DNA from: a virus
DNA: 39,882 nucleotides
IMG/VR virus record: IMGVR_UViG_3300037189_005209
Span: 1-39,882 of that record
Reading direction: 5' to 3' (one strand)
Positions 23,901 to 32,200 of this stretch are shown in pieces; the first letter of the stretch is position 1; each line of letters opens with the position of its first letter. The notes under the pieces were generated by a model. It had not been told where the DNA came from, made no database searches, and saw only the letters and a list, made by a program, of their open reading frames with translations. The position numbers and the translations under genes were made by a program.

Positions 23901-25068
23901 GAATATTGCACCAACAATAACAGATACTGCTTTAAATCCATTAGCTGGACCAGTTAATGTATATTTGAATAGTCCTATTACAACAGGTACTCCTGTGTAT
24001 TCTTTATGGGGTAAAAATGGATCAAACCCTGGAGCTGCCCAAAACTTTACAGATCTTCGATGGAAAATAAATAATACCGGATCAACTTCAGGTTGGCAAA
24101 ATTATTTTAATATAATTACAGATCCTTCATTAAGCTTAGGTGGAATATACCAAATTAATCCATTAAATGATAATCAAATTATTACATTGAATGTTGAATT
24201 GCAAGATGCAATGAGTTCGTCCGGCGTGCCTGCTAATGGGAACGGCTATTACGGCTCTTTATCTGATAATATAACTATAAATATACAATTAGCATCTGTA
24301 TTAATTTGCGGAAGAAGATGGACAAGTCGTAATTATGATGGAGATCGATACCAAGATGGGACTATAATACCTCAAGCAATAAATGCAACACAATGGTCAA
24401 ACGCTACCACAGGTATGTGGTGTTACCCTAATTTTGATGAAGCAAATGCGTATTTAGGTAAGTTATATAATGTATATGCTATAAATGGTATATGGAGTGC
24501 ATCAAACCCGGGGGATAAAAAACAATTTGCCCCTACCGGATTTAGAGTTCCATTCTATCAAGAACAATGTATACTAAGTTGTACCAATACCACCCATATG
24601 AAATCATTAACTCCTGCTTATCCAGCTCCTGGATCATGGGTTCCAAGTGTACATTTAGGAGACAACTCTACTGGATTTTCAGCATTACCGGCTGGTTATA
24701 TGGATGAAACAGGCACTTGGGTAAATACTGGTGGTAATGGACAAATAGCTATATACCATATGTTACCTCCAACTGCTAGTTTCTTAGATAATAGTCCTGC
24801 TTATATGGCTATTTATGGAAATACTGATACAGCCGATATACAACAGGGTGTACCTATGAGATGGGGATTATCTGTAAGATTTGTAGATAATTTCTCTATA
24901 ACTAAAACAATAACAAATACAGCTTTACCTGGCGGACCTAATTGTATTGTTACATATAACGACACAAACTTTGGAAATCCACACGTAGATTCAATAGTTC
25001 CGGGACAATCTGAAGTAATTGTAGCCTGCGCTACTTGTACAATAGGTGGTAACTGTACAATTACATAA
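20908..25068 (+). CDS. Large tail protein: nozzle-like region plus C-terminal FISUMP domain
   Basis: 1386 residues. The N-terminus (KNSFLSSKMNQDLDDRLIPN, GEYRTALNISI) is a signature of large tail 'stabilization'/nozzle proteins of crAss-like and marine phages. Residues 132-145 contain a YWTD segment followed by NNQPRKI, suggestive of beta-propeller blades. The middle is Thr/Asn/Tyr-rich and beta-structured, with FWETSTSGLISDLN near 854-867. About residues 1132-1330 form a FISUMP-like domain: GRRWTSRNYDGDRY, then TTGMWCYPN, then LGKLYNVYA, then GFRVP, ending in RWGLSVRFVDN. A Cys-rich tail follows. It probably contacts the host surface. FISUMP domains are typical of Bacteroidetes surface proteins. 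Confidence 0.75.
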   Translation: MAEIKNSFLSSKMNQDLDDRLIPNGEYRTALNISIGKSENSDIGTLQNILGNTIVGLENTIIGLECIGYYMDSTGNRIFQFLTNEGDNDTDPIYHQITVYDFTNNTYTVLVEGAFLNFSKSYQITGVTLIENLLYWTDYNNQPRKININSALNAPAYSAAPYYTNEDQISVAKYAPVEAMSLYKKVVTTNTAIVAASTTIPVASTNGLVEGMTLLTDAYASNEFVFIESITGSNVTVSVPITLSINTELTFLISTMSNQSEDPYWPGDPAYLKSRYVRFSYRFRLDDGEYTLMAPFTQIAFIPNQKGYFINGNENEAYTSTVLNWFENSINNIQLLVPFPDLTSNVTQSYKIQSLDILYKESDGQTVKILDTILSAQFAQNTLNNSNIYIYDYQSRKPYKTLPPDQITRVYDIVPVRAKGQETSSNRIIYGNFVSGYTAPQSLNYQVSVGAKQDYSYNFIEYPNHTVKQNRTYQVGFILADKYGRQSSVILSSLDTSATLTANGTYGGSTVYSPYYSEADIPSIKDWYGDAISVLVNSPIVSNYNRPTGEPGLYAESTSTTGFTLTGTTTITNTTYIFTVSGGIIPNEGEYLRGQYTDYVKIKTITGTYPGPFTATTEGRVNSIYARNTDNDPNDIKYVYTINPLGWYSYKIVVRQQEQDYYNVYLPGFLDGYPKGQTYGSQVVYDSTGIPSTQNGINTTVFPTAESGTVAHTVLINDNINKIPRDLVEVGPDQKLYRSSVQLFGRVENTINTGVASNTQYYPSKKADTAIAIATASELSFLPATVENKRGSATYNFYQLESNPLIARISTTNDIGVVAVENSAVSPYPSNPNNMLPYLGVYETKPDYSLLDIFWETSTSGLISDLNTDVLTGYDGANGISEINWSTFTEDLDPNDSADKFITGYFYPISNTGMPVNSTNAAISVVNGYGNPITGVFGLESTYVGGGTPHYEYRIYMQPNQYQVFRNDVNLGKYTFIFSFIQDGQTSTTSYNLNAQLRNIAPTITDTALNPLAGPVNVYLNSPITTGTPVYSLWGKNGSNPGAAQNFTDLRWKINNTGSTSGWQNYFNIITDPSLSLGGIYQINPLNDNQIITLNVELQDAMSSSGVPANGNGYYGSLSDNITINIQLASVLICGRRWTSRNYDGDRYQDGTIIPQAINATQWSNATTGMWCYPNFDEANAYLGKLYNVYAINGIWSASNPGDKKQFAPTGFRVPFYQEQCILSCTNTTHMKSLTPAYPAPGSWVPSVHLGDNSTGFSALPAGYMDETGTWVNTGGNGQIAIYHMLPPTASFLDNSPAYMAIYGNTDTADIQQGVPMRWGLSVRFVDNFSITKTITNTALPGGPNCIVTYNDTNFGNPHVDSIVPGQSEVIVACATCTIGGNCTIT

Positions 25069-25097
25069 AAAAAAAGAAAAACAAGTAATTATAATAT

Positions 25098-26675
25098 ATG
25101 AGTGCAACAATAGAATTAAAATATTTCAATTCTTTTTGGCTTAAAAAAATGAAGTCAATCACAGATGTAACACCAAGCGCTCCGGATGCTAATCAACCGG
25201 CTATTGCGGTGCCATTACATGGAACATCTATAACTTTAGCAAGTGCTCAGCCAAATATAGGGCCAGGACAAGCAATATATTATACAATATCTGGTAATAC
25301 TTATACTTCTATAATAAAAAGTTCTGCAGGAGCCGTTATACAATTAATGTCTCCTACGGAAACCGCTATTGCAACTACTGTAAAACTTACGTTTGGCGAA
25401 ATTATAGATTTTAAATATGTACCAAGCTCTAGTGTATATAGTTATGATAAAGCAACTGACTGGTATATAGAGGAAGCTAGAATTAGAGGCGGTTATAACA
25501 ATACGACTGTTGACTTTGGTGTTAAAGCATATACTGTATTAGAAACCAATGCACAACAAAATAGACCAAATTCACTTATATATTCTGGTATATTTAATTC
25601 TAGAACAGGTGTAAATAATACAAATCAATTTTCTGTTGCTGATGATATAACTCGTTCGGTAGACCCAATAAATGGATCAATCCAAAAGTTATATGCGGAG
25701 GATACCAATCTTATTATATTCCAAGAGTTTAAAGTAAGTAGAGCGTTAATTGATAAAGATGCTGTATATTCCGCAGATGGTCAACCAATGACTACATCTG
25801 GTGCCGCTGTAATAGGTCAAATACAATCCTACGCGGGAAACTATGGTATAGGAACTAACCCTGAAAGTTTTGCTGTTTATGGATATAGAAAATATTTTGT
25901 TGATAGAAATAGAAATGCTGTTTTAAGATTATCACAAGACGGGATAACTGAAATATCTTCATATGGAATGTTGGATTTCTTTAGAGATCAACTTGGTGTT
26001 ATTGGTAGTACTGGTAAAATTGTTGGCGGCTGGGATATACATAACAAACAGTATGTTTTATCTTTACAGCCAAATGCATATTCAACTAATAATAAAGGAC
26101 AACAATTGCCATCATATACATTAGCATTTGATGAAGATTCTTTAGGATGGACAAGTTTCTTTAGTTATATACCTAATTATATGGACGGTATGCGTAATAA
26201 TTATTATAGTTTAAAAGACGGTAATATATGGGAACATTACTCTACAAATGTAAATAGGGGTAATTTTTATGGAGTAACATATACTTCCTATGTAACATTT
26301 GTATTCAATCCTAATCCTTCATTAGTTAAAAACTTTAACACTATAAATTACGAAGGTACACAAGGCTGGGTGATGAATAGTCTATATACAGATACTGACA
26401 AAGCTATCCCAATCAATGCAAATTTTACTGCTCAAAGTTTAGCTCAATTAGAAGCAAATTTGTTTACAAACAACTTTAAGCAAAAAGAAAATAAATTCTT
26501 TGGAAATATATTTAATAATACTACAGTATCTGGAGGAGATGTGATTTATGGACAATCGATGTCCGGTATAAAAGGATTATACGCTATAGTTACTATGACT
26601 TTAAATAATTCAATATATCCAAATCAAGCGGAACTTTATGCATGTTCTGCTGAATATGTGGAATCATCATATTAA
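25098..26675 (+). CDS. Tail nozzle-type structural protein (beta-propeller candidate)
   Basis: 525 residues. Successive blade-like units are visible: GSIQKLYAEDTNLIIFQEFK, FAVYGYRKYFVDRNRNAVLR, ITEISSYGMLDFFRD, and GGWDIHNKQYVLSL. The repeats of short strands ending in Asp/Asn turns fit a beta-propeller, the fold of the P22 gp10/T7 gp12-type nozzle at the end of short tails. It starts 29 bases after the 1386-aa tail gene in another frame. The two may be halves of one nozzle assembly that is a single protein in some relatives; that comparison is from memory. Confidence 0.65.
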   Translation: MSATIELKYFNSFWLKKMKSITDVTPSAPDANQPAIAVPLHGTSITLASAQPNIGPGQAIYYTISGNTYTSIIKSSAGAVIQLMSPTETAIATTVKLTFGEIIDFKYVPSSSVYSYDKATDWYIEEARIRGGYNNTTVDFGVKAYTVLETNAQQNRPNSLIYSGIFNSRTGVNNTNQFSVADDITRSVDPINGSIQKLYAEDTNLIIFQEFKVSRALIDKDAVYSADGQPMTTSGAAVIGQIQSYAGNYGIGTNPESFAVYGYRKYFVDRNRNAVLRLSQDGITEISSYGMLDFFRDQLGVIGSTGKIVGGWDIHNKQYVLSLQPNAYSTNNKGQQLPSYTLAFDEDSLGWTSFFSYIPNYMDGMRNNYYSLKDGNIWEHYSTNVNRGNFYGVTYTSYVTFVFNPNPSLVKNFNTINYEGTQGWVMNSLYTDTDKAIPINANFTAQSLAQLEANLFTNNFKQKENKFFGNIFNNTTVSGGDVIYGQSMSGIKGLYAIVTMTLNNSIYPNQAELYACSAEYVESSY

Positions 26676-26691
26676 AAATAAATTAAATTAA

Positions 26692-27099
26692 ATGGAATTA
26701 CAAGTAAGAGCACTACAAGAATCAGATTGGGAAGATCTGCAATCTTGGTGGAAATGGTGGCGTTGGCCAGAAGTATCAAAAGAAACATTACCGCTTAATG
26801 GATTAGGCGGTTTAATGGTATATAAAGGAGACGTTCCAATTGCAACAGGATTTTTATATCTTTCAAACTCGAAGGTGGCATGGTTAGATTGGATTGTATC
26901 TAATCCTCAATATAAGGAAAAAGATAGAAAGCAATCATTAGAACTACTTATAAATTCATTAGAGGAAGTTGCAAAACAGCAAGATTATAGTATTATAATA
27001 AGTATTACAAGAAGTAAACCTTTAATGGATATACATAAAAAATTAGGGTACATGGTGGATTCAAATCCATCATATGAAATTTCAAAAAAAATAAAATAA
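26692..27099 (+). CDS. GNAT-family acetyltransferase-like protein
   Basis: 135 residues, with the GNAT order: an N-terminal strand-helix opening (LQVRALQESDWEDLQSWW), a strand pair with GLMVYKGDVPIATGFLYL, then WLDWIVSNPQY, a helix with KQSLELLINSLEEVAK, and a C-terminal HKKLGYMVD like the 'F.kkLGF' motif. The canonical acetyl-CoA phosphate loop (Q/RxxGxG/A) is degenerate here (YKEKDRKQS), so catalysis is uncertain. GNAT-like genes recur inside tail gene clusters of aquatic phages. It might modify a virion protein or a host target. Two-base spacing to the next gene places it in the ejection-protein operon. Confidence 0.65.
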   Translation: MELQVRALQESDWEDLQSWWKWWRWPEVSKETLPLNGLGGLMVYKGDVPIATGFLYLSNSKVAWLDWIVSNPQYKEKDRKQSLELLINSLEEVAKQQDYSIIISITRSKPLMDIHKKLGYMVDSNPSYEISKKIK

Positions 27100-27100
27100 T

Positions 27101-27772
27101 ATGGCAGTAATAACAGCAGCAACAGTAGCCGTTGGAGCAACGGTAGTTGGGGGATTAGTTAATGCTAATCAAGCAAAACAAGCCGCAAGAGGCTTTGCTA
27201 ATGAAGCAGAAAGAAAACAATGGGAAATTGACCAAATAGAGGCCAGTAGACAAAAAATTCCAAATCCTTATGCAGACGTTAAAAGTATTGCAAGTACATT
27301 TAAAAATCCTTATGCTAATGTAGGTGTCGCTACTCAAGCTGCCGAAATGCAGGCAGAAGAAGCTGATATATCATTAGCAAATACATTAGATTTATTAAGA
27401 TCTACTGGAGCAAGTGCGGGAGGGGCAACAGCTTTAGCTCAAGCTGCATTAAATAGCAAAAAAGGTGTTTCGGCTAGCATTGAAGCTCAAGAGTCTAAAA
27501 ATGAACAATTAAAAGCGCAAGGGCAACAGGAACTTAATCAAATGGTACTACAAGATGAACAAAGAGTTCAAGGATTGAAAGCCGAAGGCATTAAATTCCA
27601 ATATGGAGAACAAGAGTCTCGTGATATTGCAAAACTTAATAGACTTTCTGGAATGCAAGCACAAGCACAAGCAAATCAAGCATCTGCACAAGCCGCACAA
27701 GGAGCTGCATATGGATCTATATTTAGTGGGATTGGCAATATTGCTAGTGGAGTTATAAGTGCTAGTAAATAA
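27101..27772 (+). CDS. Internal virion / ejection protein candidate (small)
   Basis: 223 residues. A glycine/alanine-rich hydrophobic N-terminus (ITAATVAVGATVVGGLVNAN) could insert in a membrane. A long Gln/Ala/Glu coiled coil follows (QAAEMQAEEADISLANTLDLL), and the C-terminus has a second Gly-rich stretch (GSIFSGIGNIASGVISA). This is the composition of small ejection proteins, such as T7 gp14, that exit the capsid first and form a channel in the outer membrane. The next two genes are larger candidate ejection proteins, so the three likely act together. Two bases after the GNAT gene. Confidence 0.65.
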   Translation: MAVITAATVAVGATVVGGLVNANQAKQAARGFANEAERKQWEIDQIEASRQKIPNPYADVKSIASTFKNPYANVGVATQAAEMQAEEADISLANTLDLLRSTGASAGGATALAQAALNSKKGVSASIEAQESKNEQLKAQGQQELNQMVLQDEQRVQGLKAEGIKFQYGEQESRDIAKLNRLSGMQAQAQANQASAQAAQGAAYGSIFSGIGNIASGVISASK

Positions 27773-27793
27773 TATAAATAAAATATATAAAAT

Positions 27794-29245
27794 ATGGGAT
27801 ATTATGAAAATCCTCCTATAATAAACTTCACAGAGGGATATAATAAAGTTACTGAGGGCATCGTCAATGCTTCTAAATCTATATCCGAAGCTTTAATTCG
27901 TAGAGGTGAAAGAGAAAGATTAACAATAGAAAAACTACAGCAACAAAAGAACGAAGTTGATCTAGCTTATAACTCAAAGTTATCTGAATGGGATGCTAAA
28001 ACGCCAATCGGTAATGATGAACTTAATTCAAAAATACACGGGTTATTACAGCAAAAAATACAATTAGCGGCGGATTCTAGGATTGCATTATTATCTGAAA
28101 CAGATAATGCAAAAAGAGCAGAGTATTTAAAGCATATTCGTAATGCTGATGTATTTATGTCTAATGCCTCTACCTTTGCGAAGAATATCGCGATGGATAC
28201 AGCAACATGGAGAGAAAATGCCGCAGCTATAACTGTAGGCTCACAAAACGGTTGGGTTGTTAATGGTAAAGATGCTCAAGAAATTGAAGCAAGAACTGGA
28301 GCGGTTGAAATATTAGGTGGACTAGATCAATTATATGATGAACGTAGTATTGATATAGAAGATACAGGAGATAGTTTTAGATTAAAGATTAAAGGTAAAA
28401 GAAAAGGATCAGAGCAAGGATTTGAATTACCAATTGATGCAAGATCATATATAAGTTCAGATGAAGGTGGCGCTGGAGGATTTTTACAAAAAGTGGAAAA
28501 CTTAGATGAGTTTACTAAAATGTCTAAGAAAAATATTGTTGATGAAAAAGGTAATTTAAAAGAAAACTTTTTAAGTCAAAATATTGAAACTGCAAAAATA
28601 AATGATCAATATCGAATTGTGTATGGCCAAAGATTAGATGCAGATGGGGTTAGAAAAGAAATACAAAAACAAGCCAGTATTAAAGCTTCTGGTTATTTAA
28701 GGGCAGATAAGGAATCTAGTTTACGATCTTTAATAAATTATACCTTAAAACAAGGACCAGAATTTTACGATACAAAATTTAAAGGTCTACAAACAGTTGA
28801 AGAAAAACAAGAAATGCTAACTGAGTTATTAACCAATCAAGCTTTTAATTCTATAACTTCTGATTTACATAGAACAAAAGAAGGGGATAAAGATGTTTAT
28901 TGGGGGCCAAATTCAAAAGTAGATTTAATAGAAACAGAAACCACAAGCAAAAGCAATAAGAAAGGTGGACTTAATTCTGGAAAAACAACTATTGTAAAAA
29001 ACTCTATATTAGATCCTGAGGAAATAGATGCCTATGCTAAAAATTTTAATATGCTGGTGCGTAATAGAGAAGGCCAATTTGTTGTAGATTATCCAGGACC
29101 AGAAGGCGGAACTGGAGAAAATGAAACTTTTGCTGTGGAAAAAGGAAAAATAATTAGTGACAAAAGAAATGTTCCGTTTAAAAGCACAGAAGAATTTAAA
29201 CAATATTTAAAAAGTAAAACTAGAAAAACAAAATTAATTAAATAA
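27794..29245 (+). CDS. Internal virion / ejection protein candidate (medium)
   Basis: 483 residues, mostly helical and charged. After GYYENPPIINFTEGYNKVTE comes a long coiled coil (~25-110: RRGERERLTIEKLQQQKNEV) followed by mixed alpha/beta segments such as GFELPIDARSYISSDEGGAG and a basic C-terminus (KSKTRKTKLIK). It resembles the middle component of three-protein ejection sets (small, medium, giant). It ends seven bases before the giant gene. No enzymatic motif was seen. Confidence 0.6.
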   Translation: MGYYENPPIINFTEGYNKVTEGIVNASKSISEALIRRGERERLTIEKLQQQKNEVDLAYNSKLSEWDAKTPIGNDELNSKIHGLLQQKIQLAADSRIALLSETDNAKRAEYLKHIRNADVFMSNASTFAKNIAMDTATWRENAAAITVGSQNGWVVNGKDAQEIEARTGAVEILGGLDQLYDERSIDIEDTGDSFRLKIKGKRKGSEQGFELPIDARSYISSDEGGAGGFLQKVENLDEFTKMSKKNIVDEKGNLKENFLSQNIETAKINDQYRIVYGQRLDADGVRKEIQKQASIKASGYLRADKESSLRSLINYTLKQGPEFYDTKFKGLQTVEEKQEMLTELLTNQAFNSITSDLHRTKEGDKDVYWGPNSKVDLIETETTSKSNKKGGLNSGKTTIVKNSILDPEEIDAYAKNFNMLVRNREGQFVVDYPGPEGGTGENETFAVEKGKIISDKRNVPFKSTEEFKQYLKSKTRKTKLIK

Positions 29246-29252
29246 TTATAGT

Positions 29253-32200
29253 ATGTTAGAATATGTAAATGAAAATGGTGAATCTTACACCGAGGATGAA
29301 ATAAATCAATTTGCAAAAGATAATAAAATTTCTATTGACGAAGTAATTAAAAAAAATAAGCTAACTGCTAAAAAACAAAGCCAAACCGTTAAGCCGGGAA
29401 AGCAAAAAACCGTTGCGGAAAAGGATGTAACTGTAACGGGAATAAATACGGCATCCAAATCGGGAAATACTTCTTCGGTTTCCAAAAAGCGTAAATCATT
29501 ATTTGACCAAGGTATAGAAACATTTGCTCCTGATCTTAAAGCCTCTTTTGAGGAATCTATGAATAAAACCATACAAAAAAAGAAAAAGGAGAAAGTTGCT
29601 TTTGAGACGTCTATAAAATCTAAAGGAATTCCAGGAACAGGTAGTAATGAAATAATTGAACCAACTATAGAGTCTGAAAAAGATTTACAAAAAACTATCA
29701 AAGAATCTTCTAAAGATAAATATTACCGATTACAACAATTAGGTAATGGATTACATCCTAGTTTATCCCATGAAGAAGGTGATGTAGCATGGGATGAAAA
29801 TGGTCTTAAAGGACCATCAAAATCTTATGTGCAAAAAGTTCAAGATGAAGCAGAAGCAAAAAAGCAAGAAGAAGAAGACTCAAAGTTAAATAATTATAGT
29901 GATAAATTAGGGGATAGCGTTTGGTCTACTCAAGAAGATTTAAACAATTACCAAAATAATGAAATATGGAATGCTTTAATTCCAGACGATCAAAAAAATC
30001 AATTAGGTAGTTCAATGGCTCCTGTGAAATTAACTAGCGAAACCTCTGTTAATCCATTAGGAATTGCGGATCAATCCCAAGAAATGGTAATTGACTGGAG
30101 CACAATACCAGATGGCGACTTAATTATAAAAGGTTTACCTACATTACAAAATAAATGGATTACTAAAAATGGACAAGTTCAATTGCAAAATGATCAGGCT
30201 GCTGGCATTGATCCTTATGCAAAAGCGCTGAACAATGGTAAATTATTTTTATCCACAAATGAAAAGAATTTACAAAAAAATCAAAGTTTATTATTACTTG
30301 CTAAAAAAAATAATAATAAGTCAGAAATAGACAGATTACAAAATGAAATCCAAAAGCAAAGAGACGAATTATCATTAGGTGGAAATTTATATGACCCTGC
30401 AACAGGTAAGTTGCTTACTGTAACTGATAAAAGAAAGGTTATTGCTAAAAGCAATGAAAAAGCAAAACAGATTGCAAATGATACACCATACACGGTGCTT
30501 AATCAAATGCAAGCTAAAACCTATTATGAGTTATTGGCATTGTCAAAAGAAGCTTATAAAAGGAAAGATAAAATTTATCGTTCTGAAACAGGATTAGAAA
30601 AAATAGGTACATTTTTAAAAAGTATTACACCAGGTATATCAAATGGATATTATGATGATGTTAAAAACTTAGAATCCATTGCAAAAACTGGGTACTTACC
30701 TAAAACATTAAATGAATTACCTGGCAAACATCCTATTTCTGCAGCTTTTAATAAAAAATTGCAACAATACATTACTTTAACAAAAGCAATGGAATTAAAT
30801 AATGATCCAATTACTACAGAATCTAATAGTAGAGCAGTAGACTTTTTAGATCAAACATTTAAAGCATTTACAAACCAAGGACATTATTCCGCTGTTGGGC
30901 CAGTTAATAGAAAAGAAGCTGCAGTTGCTTTTAATGATATGATGGCTACTGCGGGATTTGAATATAAAAATAAAGATGTAGTTGATAAAAAAGTTGAACA
31001 AACATGGAAAGATATTGCTATAGGGAGTACAGCTGAAATGACTCCTTTGATCGCGGCAATGTTCTTAACAAAAAAAGTTACTGGTCCCCAAATCACTCAA
31101 GCAGGGAATATTGCTACAAAAGTTGTACAGAATTCACTTGGAAATACTAAGGCGGTTAATACAGCCACAAGATTATTTATAGGTGGATTAAGTGAAGCTG
31201 CTCATATGAAAATAGCAGATAAAGTTTTACAACCAACCACCGGAGCGCCCGCAACAGACGGTACATTTGCTTTTTCATTAGGAGTAGGAAATGTAGTAGC
31301 AGAAGACTTAATAAAAACAATGGTAACTAAAAAAATACCTTTTGTTACACCTGTGTTAGCTACATTAGCAACCAAGTCTAAACTTGGGAGTAAGGTTGGA
31401 GAAGTAGCATTAGGGGCGGCAATTGGTACCGCTACTATGAAAGTTGCTGAAGGAGCCGCATTAGTTAAAGATCAATTATTAGCAAAAGGTCAATTAGATC
31501 AAGCAAAACAGTGGGAAGAACTTACTGATAAGCAACATTTAGCGGGTACTTTTTGGTCAATGACCTTATTAGGCGGATTTGCTCCTAAAGGATTTTATGA
31601 TGCATTAAAATCTGATATAAAATCTATCCCTGTGTTTAATACAGAATCTATAAGAGCAGGTAAATTATTAGATATAGATCATAAATTACCTGATAATACA
31701 AAAGATTTAGTAAATAGAGACAATGAAATAGATACTGCTGAACAAAAGGCTTTAGATAATTTAAATAAAAAATATAAAAATTCTACTGACTTTGAGACAA
31801 TGGCAAAAGAAGAAGTAGAAATTAGAAAAGCAGCTAATGTTTTAAGGGGTGATCTTGAAATAAAAAATGCTAAATTAAATATTGAAGCGGGTCATGAAAA
31901 TTCATCTTTAGCCGATGTATGGGTTGCAACTAATAAATTAAAATACGGTGAACAACTAAATGGTGCGGATGCTCATGCTTTATCTATCACTCCCTCTTCT
32001 ATAATTAAAAACCAATTAGGGCTTAATTCTAATGACCCTTTATATAAATTTATTAAAAGAGAACAACAAGAAGCTGAATCATATGGTAAAAAATTAGACG
32101 ATGCTGGCATATTTGGAGATACAGAAGAAAGAAAAGAATTACTAGGAAATTACTTTAAGGCAAGAGATATTTATAGAAAAATAAATGACTTAAAAATAGA

